Origin: an uncultured Tateyamaria sp.
Lineage (GTDB): Bacteria > Pseudomonadota > Alphaproteobacteria > Rhodobacterales > Rhodobacteraceae
DNA length: 64,000 nt
Direction of reading: 5' to 3'
NCBI RefSeq assembly: GCF_947503415.1
Contig: NZ_CANNDS010000003.1
Span: forward strand, 248,001-312,000
The notes beneath the pieces are model-generated. The model searched no databases, had not been told where the DNA came from, and saw only the letters and a list, made by a program, of their open reading frames with translations. This document shows, piece by piece, positions 50,701 to 59,374 of the stretch; the first letter of the stretch is position 1, and every line of letters begins with the position of its first letter. A program made the position numbers and the translations under genes.

Positions 50701-52653
50701 CTACAAAAGCGTACGCGCAACGCTGTCTGTCACTGTGCGATCATGGATCAGTGTGCCATTTTCGTAGGTTTCCAGCGTCGAGCTGAGGTGAAAATGGGTG
50801 GCATCCGACCACATCTCGCAGCACGCCTCGGTTCGCAATTTGATGTCGTCGCGCTCAATCTCGTCCGTCCAATGGCAGGTACCGCGCGCGCTCAGTGGGT
50901 CGTCCGGGTGGATGTCCCAGCGTTCGCGTGCAATTGAGCCGTGGATGAGCCCATGGTCCAGATCACGGACCTTGCCAAAGTCATCTTCGATCACCAGCGA
51001 TGTGACCCCAGTCACCATGTCCGTTTCCTGACGCCTGATGTAGTTCTCCGGACGCAATTCCTCTGTTTGCCACGGCGGAGCCGCATCTGGTTCAGGAAAG
51101 GTCCATCCGCTGGCATCCGTGAGCGCATCGACAGACAACAGGCCCGCGTGAAGGGTCAGAGTGGTCACTTGCGGCGACGGCCAGATCAGCGGCCAGTAGG
51201 CGGTTGAAATTGATAAACGCAGGTGGTGCCCCGCTGGAACAGTGTAGGCAATGTGATCAAGTGCGAGCTTGATCGTTTCATTTTGCCCCGGTTCGAGCGC
51301 GCGCTCGAGGTGGTTGGCGAGGTTCAGAACGCCATAAGTGATGCGGGTCGAAGCCCCGTCGGGATGCACGTGGTTCAGCCGCACGGCCATCTGGGCGACG
51401 GGTCTATCCGCGCAGAGTGTGAGGTCGAGTACAGGTGCGCCGGTGATGGCCAGATCGTCTTCAAGCGCGTCAGTGTCGAAGGTGACGCTGAGTGCATCGT
51501 CGCTGCGCTGATCGCCGGGCAATTCCGGGCCAAGCCAAATGGCGCAGTATTCCCCAGCATCCGCACCTGTATTCTGGGGCGAAGACACCTTGCGGTGCAG
51601 TCCTTCCGGGTCTGCCGTGAGCCCGGTGTTTGACAGGTGCCAATGCCGCACTTCACTTTTCGCGTCGGCCAACCAGCGCCCGGGGCGGTCGGTGTACCAC
51701 GTTGCCGGGCGCACCCCATCCATCAAATAGATCCGCAGCGCTGGGTCCTCTTCGACGCCAGTGTCTTCGTCCTTCAGCCAGCGATCCCACCAGCGCAGCG
51801 CCTCTTGCAGGAAGCCGATGCGCGGCTCGGGCACAGCGAAATGCGGATACTTGTGGACCCATGGCCCGATAATGCCCTTGGCGCCGGGGAGGTTGTCCAC
51901 GATTTGCGGGACCGCATTCTTGTAGGCATCTCCCCACCCCCCGACAGCCAGCACCTTTGCCTTGATCTTGTCGTAGCTTTCGCAGATCGACCCGTGCTTC
52001 CAATACGCATCACGGCTTTGATGACGCAGCCATGTCGACGGCAAGAAGGGTTCGTTGTTCAACCGCTCCAGCCACATCTCGCGCCAATCGTCGCGCAGGG
52101 CGGGGTCAGGCGCGCGACTGGAATAGCTCCACATCGTGGCACCCCAGCCGAGGTTCTCGTTCAGCAGACAGCCGCCCTTGTAATGAATGTCATCGGCGAA
52201 CCGATCGACCGTCGAACACAGTGTGATGACCGCTTTGAGCGGCTCTGGTGCCATCGCGGCCACCTGAAGTCCGTTGAAGCCGCCCCAGCTGATCCCCATC
52301 ATCCCGACATTGCCATTGCACCAAGGCTGCGCGGCAGCCCAATTGATCACCTCGACTGCGTCGTCGAGTTCTTGCTGCGTGTATTCGTCTGCCATCAGCC
52401 CGTGGCTGTCGCCATTGCCGCGCATATCGACACGCAGGCAGGCATATCCACGCTGCGCGAAATAGGGATGGGTCAACGCATCACGGGCACATGTGCCGTC
52501 GCGTTTGCGGTAGGGCAGGTATTCGAGGATCACCGGAACGGGCGCATTGTCTGCATCGGCCGGTTTCCAGATACGGGCGGAAAGGCGGGTTCCGTCGCGA
52601 AGGACAATGCCAACATCCGGAAGCTCTTCTATGTCTCGCAGGGTGTTTTTCAT
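50701..52653 (-). CDS. CocE/NonD family hydrolase (X-Pro dipeptidyl-peptidase type)
   Basis: The 650-residue serine hydrolase has an alpha/beta-hydrolase domain with the nucleophile elbow GISWGGF near residue 130, a cap, and a C-terminal jelly-roll domain (from about residue 380, ending in KVRDLDHGLIHGSIARERW and later beta strands). Family members cleave esters (cocaine esterase), X-Pro peptides or N-acylated amino acids. Its location upstream of the family 5 importer suggests that it processes the imported compound. ATG 52653 is chosen, as upstream codons run into the spacer. Asp and His of the triad are expected near 270-310 and I did not place them with certainty. Confidence 0.88.
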   Translation of the reverse strand: MKNTLRDIEELPDVGIVLRDGTRLSARIWKPADADNAPVPVILEYLPYRKRDGTCARDALTHPYFAQRGYACLRVDMRGNGDSHGLMADEYTQQELDDAVEVINWAAAQPWCNGNVGMMGISWGGFNGLQVAAMAPEPLKAVITLCSTVDRFADDIHYKGGCLLNENLGWGATMWSYSSRAPDPALRDDWREMWLERLNNEPFLPSTWLRHQSRDAYWKHGSICESYDKIKAKVLAVGGWGDAYKNAVPQIVDNLPGAKGIIGPWVHKYPHFAVPEPRIGFLQEALRWWDRWLKDEDTGVEEDPALRIYLMDGVRPATWYTDRPGRWLADAKSEVRHWHLSNTGLTADPEGLHRKVSSPQNTGADAGEYCAIWLGPELPGDQRSDDALSVTFDTDALEDDLAITGAPVLDLTLCADRPVAQMAVRLNHVHPDGASTRITYGVLNLANHLERALEPGQNETIKLALDHIAYTVPAGHHLRLSISTAYWPLIWPSPQVTTLTLHAGLLSVDALTDASGWTFPEPDAAPPWQTEELRPENYIRRQETDMVTGVTSLVIEDDFGKVRDLDHGLIHGSIARERWDIHPDDPLSARGTCHWTDEIERDDIKLRTEACCEMWSDATHFHLSSTLETYENGTLIHDRTVTDSVARTLL

Positions 52654-52804
52654 GTGCGCACGGTGGTCAGTGTAGGGACATGATGTCAAGCTGGGGAAGG
52701 ACGCCAGCCGCCTCGCGCTTGCGCTCGCCGACCGCCTATCGCTGACATCCTTTGCAACAGGGTACGCCGGCCACGGTTCACGCTCTTAGGTAACTTCTGC
52801 TGAG

Positions 52805-53905
52805 CTATGACTTATGAGCGATGAGCAGGTCCATGACGTTTGTGCCAGTCGGCCCTGTCACCACCAATGCGCCCCGGTCTTTCAGCCATGGATATGAATC
52901 GGCATGGGCCAGCGCATCTGCGCCACTTTTGTCCCATGTCCGTCCATCTACAATGGCTCCGGCGGCATCCGTGGACCCGTCTGTTCCGTCCGTGCCTGCC
53001 ACCAGGATGCGGAGGCCCTCCGTGCCTGCGATCTCGCGGGCCAGAGCCAACCCAAGCGCCATGTTGCGGCCGCCTTGCCCCGGGTTCTTGGGCAGATGAA
53101 CGACAGGCTCTCCACCAAAAATGTGCAGGCCAGGGGCCGCATCCCGCAGCATGTGACCCAATTGTGGGGCAAGCTCGGCCACGTCGGCATAGAGTGTTTC
53201 GCTGTTGGTCCGGACAGGGACAGGGCTTGCTGCTGCGACTGCATCGCGGGCGATTGCGTTGCTGGCGATGATCCTTGCATCGAAGCTGAACGTAAAATCG
53301 TCTGGCGCGTTTCCGACACCAGAGCCGATGGTGCCAAGGTTGTCACCCTCCACATCCGACAGGGCCAATGTAGTGACACGCGCCCCTTTGAACCAGGACA
53401 GCAATTTGCCTCCCTTGATCTGTGACCGCGTTGTGCGGTGGGTGTTCATCTCTCTGATCGGTGCGCCAGAGGCCAACAGCGCTTGGGTTTCGGCCTTGAG
53501 CGCGTCCAATGACATGCCGGGCGCCGGGACTTCGGCAAGGGAGGATGCGCCACCTGACACAAGCATCAGCAAATGACAGCTTGATTGACAGCCATCCACT
53601 ACATCCATCAAAGCCTGACCCGCTTTGACAGAGGCGGCATCTGGAACCGGATGCGCGGCCTCGATGACGTGCGCATGCGCAGGCGCACCTGCCGCGTGGT
53701 GATATTTGGTTACGATCAGACAGGGCACGTCGGGCCACTTACGGGTGGCGGCGGCAGCCATTGCGGTTGCCGCTTTTCCAACCGCTATTATTCGGTCCGG
53801 TGTTGGGACATCACCTACGCAAATGGTACGCCAGACCGCGACGTCGCCTCCAACGGCGTCAACACCGGCTTGCCAAAGTGCAAGAATATCAAGGTCATGT
53901 GGCAT
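52805..53905 (-). CDS. Glycerate 2-kinase (GckA/TtuD, MOFRL family)
   Basis: This 366-residue protein belongs to the DUF4147-MOFRL glycerate kinase family, which makes 2-phosphoglycerate from D-glycerate and ATP, as in tartrate, hydroxypyruvate and serine-cycle metabolism. Marks are AVGKAATAMAAAA near residue 42, LMLVSGGASSL near 112, the loop MNTHRTTRSQIKGGKLL near 152, SDVEGDN near 186, GGEPVVHLPKNPGQGGRNMALGLALA near 268, and GTDGTDGSTDAAGAIVD near 305. It is the first minus-strand gene after an 800-bp gap and 151 bp from the hydrolase gene, probably its own transcript. Confidence 0.9.
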   Translation of the reverse strand: MPHDLDILALWQAGVDAVGGDVAVWRTICVGDVPTPDRIIAVGKAATAMAAAATRKWPDVPCLIVTKYHHAAGAPAHAHVIEAAHPVPDAASVKAGQALMDVVDGCQSSCHLLMLVSGGASSLAEVPAPGMSLDALKAETQALLASGAPIREMNTHRTTRSQIKGGKLLSWFKGARVTTLALSDVEGDNLGTIGSGVGNAPDDFTFSFDARIIASNAIARDAVAAASPVPVRTNSETLYADVAELAPQLGHMLRDAAPGLHIFGGEPVVHLPKNPGQGGRNMALGLALAREIAGTEGLRILVAGTDGTDGSTDAAGAIVDGRTWDKSGADALAHADSYPWLKDRGALVVTGPTGTNVMDLLIAHKS

Positions 53906-54710
53906 GTGAGTGGCCTTTTTGTTTGCGCATTTTGAGTGAGGTCCAACACATAATCTATCCTGAACCGTTGCGAATTGTGAGCGTCATTCCAAAGGAAGCA
54001 AGCCCGGAAAACACAATCGCGTAGCAGCGCCGATACAACGAGTGGTCAGCGTGGCGAAATACGATCTCCGGCGCGTTGAATGAACGGTATTGCATCAAAG
54101 CGGTCAGAAGCGAAATGGCAATAGATTTTGTCGTCAGCGAAGGTATGGGCGCATTGCAGCGTGGAAGCGTGCCAACGGAGGGCGCTACGATGGGTACGCT
54201 CACAGGTGGCCGGCACGCTTTGTTAAATCCGAGGCACTCCTTGGTCATAAAGCACCTCAAACTTCTGTAAAATATCAATAATCTCTTCCGGTCTATGTCG
54301 TTTTATTTCAGTCTTTGATCCACCGACTCCTGACAAAAAGAGCGGGTCAATCTAGTGTAGAGGATCAGAGGTGCGCGCGCCCAAGCACATTGAAGGCACC
54401 CGCCCAGAACAGGAGGAAAGTCTAGGGCGAATTGAATGAGATTATGCGATTTGATGGGGCTCTCCAGAGTGTGGTGAAACGGATCTCGGCGGATAAGTCT
54501 AAGCACAAACGCAAGCAGGATGGCGATTTGCGTTACAGAATAACGGTGCTTGTGAGCATGCCTTCAATGAAAGAACAGCGGAGGTTCATCCCGGCCCGCC
54601 CTGGCAGACAGGCCTAGGTGGAATTGCACACCGGATCGAACAGTCTGATGAAGCATCCAATGAAGCCGTTTTGCGAGTCGCATGGGGTGTCTCGCGAACC
54701 CTGAGGCGGG
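53906..54710. other. 805-bp stretch without a supported gene
   Basis: Short frames exist on both strands (for example 54076-54270 plus and 53955-54278 minus), but none has a recognisable domain, a good ribosome site or coding-like composition. The sequence is poorer in GC than its neighbours. It may hold decayed coding sequence. I found no transposase fragment that I can name, no tRNA and no CRISPR repeat. Confidence 0.5.
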
Positions 54711-54732
54711 AGATTTTTCGTACGAAAAATCT
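54711..54732. terminator. Perfect 22-bp palindrome at the dtd stop codon
   Basis: AGATTTTTCG (54711-54720), TA, CGAAAAATCT (54723-54732) is symmetric and carries T-runs for either direction. It overlaps the stop codon of dtd (minus strand). It looks like a two-way terminator closing the four-gene cluster at 54731-57379. Confidence 0.6.
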
Positions 54733-55177
54733 AGGCCGCGTCCGTGTCCAGCCAGAGTGTGACAGGGCCATCGTTCGTAAGGGTCACGGCCATGTCCGCA
54801 CCGAATTTGCCTGTCTCCGTCGCGACACCAAGGTCTTGCAAGGCTTTTGCGAAATGCAGGTAGAGCCGTTCCGCCTCGTCCGGTTTCGCTGCCCCGGAAA
54901 ACCCCGGGCGATTGCCGCGTGAAGTATCTGCGGCAAGGGTGAACTGGCTGACCACCAGTGCACTGCCGTCCGTTTGCAGGATCGACAGGTTCATCTTGCC
55001 TGCGTCATCCTTGAAAAGGCGCAGCTTTGACACCTTGGTCGCAAGGGCGTTGGCCGTGTCAGGCGTATCGCCCGGCATGGCGCAGATCAGGATCAGGAGG
55101 CCCGGACCGCACTGCCCGACGATCTGTCCGTCAACGGACACTGACGCCTCTGTCACCCGCTGCAAAAGTGCTCTCAA
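54731..55177 (-). CDS. dtd: D-aminoacyl-tRNA deacylase
   Basis: Dtd hydrolyses D-amino acids (and glycine misacylated on tRNA-Ala) from tRNA. The 148-residue protein has the family start [15 protein letters not shown], the [21 protein letters not shown] segment with the cross-subunit site, and the Gly-cisPro-like late motif [13 protein letters not shown] place the start at TTG 55177: it gives the family N-terminus, has GGAG 8 nt upstream and overlaps the nitroreductase stop as TTGA. The upstream GTG at 55186 would add three residues and has a poorly spaced ribosome site. Confidence 0.93.
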   Translation of the reverse strand: MRALLQRVTEASVSVDGQIVGQCGPGLLILICAMPGDTPDTANALATKVSKLRLFKDDAGKMNLSILQTDGSALVVSQFTLAADTSRGNRPGFSGAAKPDEAERLYLHFAKALQDLGVATETGKFGADMAVTLTNDGPVTLWLDTDAA

Positions 55178-55845
55178 TCCTTCCACTCCAAGACGTTCTG
55201 CACCTTCTCACGATCCGTGCGGAACTGATTTGCCGGATGATCTGAATCGGCATAGCCAAAGGAGATGGCGCAGAGGATGTTGCGGTCGTCTTCTATGTCG
55301 AAATGGTCGTGGACGAAGGGGCCTTGGGCCGCAATGGCGGCCTGCGGAATCGTTGATACGCCTAGCGCTTGGGCGGCCAGACAGAAGGCTGTTACAAAGC
55401 CGCCCGTGTCCATAGCCCCATAAGGCCCCAACACCTTGGGACTTGTAACGATGGCCACATGAGGCGCGCCGAACAGGCGGTAGTTTTCCATCATCTGCTG
55501 GGCTGATGCGGCGCGGTCGCCTTTTTCTATGCCCACAGCGTCATACAACTGAAAACCGCAGGCACGGCGGCGGTCCCCGTAGATGCCCGGGTAGCCTTCT
55601 GGCCATGGCATGTCGGGTGTTGGGGGCATGGACATGGCGGCGGCGTAAAGGGCGTCGCGAAAGCGGTCGGTTTCCACACCTGCTGTCACGATCAACTGCC
55701 ACGGCTGTGCATTGCACCAGCTGGGCACCTTCTGCGCGGCGGCAATGATCCGTTCCACAATTGCACGCGGCACAGGGTCAGGGCGGAACGCACGGCAGGA
55801 AAAGCGGGCCGACAGGATCGCATCGAGAGTGTCGTAGTCTGTCAC
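55174..55845 (-). CDS. Nitroreductase family protein
   Basis: The 223-residue FMN enzyme has the nitroreductase pattern. [21 protein letters not shown] near residue 12 binds FMN, and [14 protein letters not shown] near 40 is the AxxAPSxxNxQPW motif with Cys after Trp. [24 protein letters not shown] near 145 is the second flavin contact. It starts at GTG 55845, overlapping the zinc-ribbon gene as GTGA, and overlaps dtd at the other end. It probably reduces quinones or nitro compounds with NAD(P)H; the true substrate is unknown. Confidence 0.9.
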   Translation of the reverse strand: MTDYDTLDAILSARFSCRAFRPDPVPRAIVERIIAAAQKVPSWCNAQPWQLIVTAGVETDRFRDALYAAAMSMPPTPDMPWPEGYPGIYGDRRRACGFQLYDAVGIEKGDRAASAQQMMENYRLFGAPHVAIVTSPKVLGPYGAMDTGGFVTAFCLAAQALGVSTIPQAAIAAQGPFVHDHFDIEDDRNILCAISFGYADSDHPANQFRTDREKVQNVLEWKD

Positions 55846-56963
55846 TGCTGCATCGCCACGACGAAGCCCACGGCGCCAGCCAAGATCAGGCCGACAAGCA
55901 CGGCGATGGCGATTTTGCCCGCTGACCATGGTCGTTCACCCTGCACTCGGCCTGTGCGTCCGTTGACAACAAAACGGTAGGTTTCGCCCCGGTATTTGTA
56001 GGGGGCCAACCAGACCGGCAGCAGCACATGTTTGAAGGTGATCGCGCCGAGCTTGGTGTTGACGGAATGGATGCGCTGGCGATCCCCGCCGATGTCGAAC
56101 TTCACGTCGCGGGCGATGATGCGGTCCATGTGCGCGCGCGCCTCTTCGAACCCTTCTTCCAATTCGACCGCGTACCCTTCGGCACGGAAACCGGCCAGAA
56201 ATTCAGGCGTGTAGGGTTCAAGCGAACTCAGGTCCCAAGGTTCAAGCGCATCTGTGAACCGCTTGGGCAACGACTTCGAGGCCAGCACCAGCACATCGTC
56301 AAAGAACCGGGCGACCTTGCCCCGAGTGCGCCGCCACCGGACTTTGGCCACACGCACCTGTTGGCGTTTGCCGTCGCGCATGACCGTCTGGGTCTCGTGG
56401 TACACCGTACCCCGCTCGCCGGTATAGGCGCTGCGGGTGTCCGCATCAAAGGTCCAGTAGGGAACGTAAATGCCCTGCATCGTACGCCCCTTGCGGGCGT
56501 AGTCCTGCAACCCGTTGGGGGCGAACCACAAGCTGCCAAGCCAGTCCGTCATGGCCTTGCGCGCTTGCGCTTCTGTCATGGCAAACGGCAGAACACCCCG
56601 GGGTTTGATGTGTCTGTGCGCGCCGGTGTCGGTGACAACCGGTGTTGCGCAGAACGGGCATTCGGTCGCGTGGATGTCGGCGTCAAATTCAACCTGTGCC
56701 GCGCAATTGGGGCACTTGGAAACGCGGGTTTCCTCGATCTCGGCCTCTGGCAGGTCGGCGGTGAGGGCTGCGCGGTAGTCCAGTTCGGCAATCGGTGCGA
56801 CTGCACGTGGGGCGTCGCTGTCCATCGCTGCCGTATTGCCGCAATGGTCACACACCAATTGCCCCGCGCCGGGATCAAATCGAAAATCAGCTCCGCAATT
56901 GTCACAGGGAAACCTGTGGTCTGCTTGCGGCGCCGGGCGGGTCAGGTCGGGCAGGTCACTCAT
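55842..56963 (-). CDS. Zinc-ribbon membrane-anchored protein of unknown role
   Basis: The 373-residue protein has two N-terminal zinc ribbons, CDNCGADFRFDPGAGQLVCDHCG (residues about 20-42) and CPNCAAQVEFDADIHATECPFC (about 85-107). A beta-rich middle holds IYVPYWTFDADTRSAYTGERG, and one C-terminal membrane helix follows (IAIAVLVGLILAGAVGFVVAM). It is a known family, sometimes mislabelled as primosomal protein N', but it has no helicase motifs. The zinc ribbons would face the cytoplasm. It overlaps the cytochrome-b561-like gene (ATGA) and the nitroreductase gene (GTGA). Confidence 0.85.
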   Translation of the reverse strand: MSDLPDLTRPAPQADHRFPCDNCGADFRFDPGAGQLVCDHCGNTAAMDSDAPRAVAPIAELDYRAALTADLPEAEIEETRVSKCPNCAAQVEFDADIHATECPFCATPVVTDTGAHRHIKPRGVLPFAMTEAQARKAMTDWLGSLWFAPNGLQDYARKGRTMQGIYVPYWTFDADTRSAYTGERGTVYHETQTVMRDGKRQQVRVAKVRWRRTRGKVARFFDDVLVLASKSLPKRFTDALEPWDLSSLEPYTPEFLAGFRAEGYAVELEEGFEEARAHMDRIIARDVKFDIGGDRQRIHSVNTKLGAITFKHVLLPVWLAPYKYRGETYRFVVNGRTGRVQGERPWSAGKIAIAVLVGLILAGAVGFVVAMQQ

Positions 56964-57379
56964 AACACACTATGCATGGACTTGGGCGTGATCCGGCGCA
57001 AGGCCCCGTCTCCGAGTGCCGTGTGTCGCCACAGGTGAAAGATGGCATGCAAGGACGAAGCGGACAAAAGGTAGAAGTGCAGATTGACCAGCGGGGGGCC
57101 GGACCATTCCCCACCTGCAAGCTGCCAGCCTGTGACCAAAGCCACAAAGCCCAAGGCCACATACATCGCGCGGCTCAACCACGGATGTGCCGCTCGCAGT
57201 GTTCCTTCGAGTTTCGGGCCGGGGCCACTCATCAGTCCGCGCACGGCGGCCACCGCGCACATCAGAAGGCTGCTAAGAACGAAGGCCCAGCCGATAGCCG
57301 GGATCGGGCCACCTGCCACCAGAAGGATCAACAAAACAAAGCTGAGCCAATGTAGGCTGATCGTGGCAGTGCGGCGCAT
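56960..57379 (-). CDS. Cytochrome b561-like small membrane protein
   Basis: The 139-residue protein has four predicted helices (residues about 8-28, 30-48, 70-88 and 97-115). Several His residues sit near helix ends (SLHWLSF near 14, AAHPWLSR near 66, NLHFYLLSASSLHAIFHLWRH near 100-118) in positions that fit haem b binding in the b561 family. It probably carries electrons between quinones and an acceptor, but partners are unknown. It is the first gene of a four-gene overlapping cluster with the zinc-ribbon, nitroreductase and dtd genes. Confidence 0.75.
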   Translation of the reverse strand: MRRTATISLHWLSFVLLILLVAGGPIPAIGWAFVLSSLLMCAVAAVRGLMSGPGPKLEGTLRAAHPWLSRAMYVALGFVALVTGWQLAGGEWSGPPLVNLHFYLLSASSLHAIFHLWRHTALGDGALRRITPKSMHSVL

Positions 57380-57657
57380 GTGCTCTCTGGGCTATTGGGT
57401 GGACTACGCTAACGTAGTGGCGTTGCATGGCATTGACCACATCGAAAGGCGGTGCTCTTGTGTCCAGCGCGCTATTTGTGCCGGGTATTCCGACAAGGCG
57501 GGAAAATGCAGTCGGCCGCACGGTCCGGTTGGCGATGCTGAATGCGTCATTCCGCATTTATTCCTGGATCGCTTGACTGATTTTGGTGATGTGAACAGCG
57601 TTGGACAGCAAACGGAATTGATCGGCCCGACTGAAGCCAGCCGGGCCGGTCAATTGT

Positions 57658-57864
57658 TTACCTGCGCCCTTTGGGCCTGCGGGTGAACCGAGGCATTTCA
57701 CCTGCCATGATACAGCCGTAAGGGTCGATCCAATCGACAATCTCGGCCAGATCAAACGCTTCGATCTGTTCTGCGACCGCTTTGGCGGGCTTGTAGCTTG
57801 ACGGCAGTTCGGAGGCATCGACCTTTCCCGCGTGAAAACGGATATCGAGCCCTGCTGTTTCGCC
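57658..57864 (-). pseudogene. rtcB: Remnant of RNA ligase RtcB (C-terminal end only)
   Basis: In the minus frame, the last about 65 codons read GLDIRFHAGKVDASELPSSY, followed by AEQIEAFDLAEIVDWIDP and GCIMAGE. This is the C-terminal end of RtcB, which joins 2',3'-cyclic phosphate and 5'-OH RNA ends (the -SYK- and -C(I)MAG- positions match the family's last helix and strand). The remaining 300 or so residues, including the metal-binding Cys/His site, are missing. Beyond about 57864 the DNA is instead the complement of the rtcR gene. This end cannot be functional. Confidence 0.8.
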
Positions 57865-59061
57865 GATCAATGCCTCCTGCTCGGTTTGATCCAAACCGGA
57901 CCACCGCGTGGCGAAGAGTCCAAAGGCACATTCGACCTGATCGATCTGGACCTCAGCCGCTATGACGCTCTTCAGAAACGGTTTGACCAGCAATCACGGG
58001 AATATGGTGACTTGCTGAAAGGCGGGATCGAGACCCGAAACGCGCCCTACCATGCTCTGATCGATCGGATAGAACAGGTCGCTGGGTTATCTGATGCACC
58101 GATCCTTCTGCAGGGTGAATCCGGCACAGGAAAGTCTGAACTTGCGCAGCGCATCTACGAGTTGAAGTTGCAGAGGCGTCGCGTCAAAAGGCGGCTGGTG
58201 CAGGTCAATTGTGCAACGCTGCGCGGCGGGTCAGCCCTTGCGACCCTGTTTGGGCAAAGACGCAGCTACACCGGACAACCCGGCACCGAACGCGCGGGCC
58301 TGTTGCGCGAAGCTGATGGTGGTGTCCTGTTTCTGGATGACATCGACGAGTTGGGGCTGGAGGAGCAAGCCCTTCTTTTGCACGCAATCGAGGCGGGCCG
58401 ATACTACCCTCTGGGATCGGATTCAGAAGTCACAAGCCGGTTTCAGGTCATTGCAGGTGCCAGTCAGGATCTGATGAAGCTTGCGTCGAACGGCACATTC
58501 CGCATCGATCTTTTGTCGCGTCTCAACCTTTGGACATTTCGTCTTCCGCCGTTGCGTGATCGACCTGAGGACCTCGAGGCCAACCTGCGTTTTGAATTGG
58601 CGCGCGCCGAGAAGGCGCTTGGCACGCGCGTTGGCTTCAATGCCGACGCAGCAGAGGCTTGGCTGCGGTTTGCGAAGGCGCCGTCGACCCTATGGCCCGG
58701 TAATTTCCGTGACTTCAGCGGCGCCATCCTGCGGCTTTGCACCCTTGCCCCGCGCGGGCGGATCACGCGCGCGCAGGTCGCGGACGAGATTGCAACACTG
58801 GAACGTCGATGGCGCGCCGCCGATGGTGATGCGGATGGTAAGCTGGTTGCAGAATTCGTAAACACGCGACTCGATCCGTTCGACATTGCGCAGCTTGCTC
58901 AGACCATTCGAACCTGCCGGAGTTCGAGCTCACTCAGCGACGCTGGAAGAAAGCTGTTTGCCGTATCCCGCGAAGATCGCAAAACCCGGAACGATTCCGG
59001 CAGGTTGCGGAAATACCTGTCAAAGTTCGACCTCTCCTGGAATGACATCAGTACACGCTAA
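57832..59061 (+). pseudogene. rtcR: Truncated sigma-54 regulator RtcR lacking its sensor domain
   Basis: The frame codes for 409 residues that match RtcR from LIQTGPPRGEESKGTFDLID onward. The AAA+ domain has Walker A GESGTGKSE, Walker B GGVLFLDDIDELG, the sensor segment and the C-terminal region. The N-terminal CARF-like sensor (about 150 residues) is missing; the first about 18 residues of the frame are antisense to rtcB. The sigma-54 contact loop GAFTGA is replaced by RSYTGQ (near residue 140). It is therefore probably non-functional or no longer a sigma-54 activator. No frameshift is seen in the remaining part. Confidence 0.82.
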
Positions 59062-59374
59062 GGGTCATTCCGACCTGAGGCACCGCCAAGCCTTTGTGCT
59101 GCGCCTCAAGCTCTTAAACCAGGCTTGCAGGGATGCCGCTGACGGTCTGGTGATCGTATGGAATTTGACCTTAGGTTAATCCGTGCGTTTGGGGGAAGGG
59201 CGACCATTCGGTTCAATGGGTTGTCGGCATGAGCACGATGTCCCGCAAAGGTGCCAAGTGGGAATGCGGCGCTTGAGACCGGATTGGACACCAAAGGCGG
59301 AGAATAATTTAATTTTTCAACAAAGAAAGGCGCCGCGTAATGCTGCTTTAACGGTTTCTATTGGCACAGCGGCT
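59062..59374. other. 313-bp spacer upstream of the GGDEF-EAL gene
   Basis: The spacer holds a near-palindrome TGACCTTAGGTTA at 59166-59178, similar to the TGACCTAAGGTCA site upstream of the acyl-CoA synthetase. An AT-rich segment at about 59302-59325 could serve as a promoter. I see no gene in it, although the downstream frame stays open through part of it. Confidence 0.4.
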
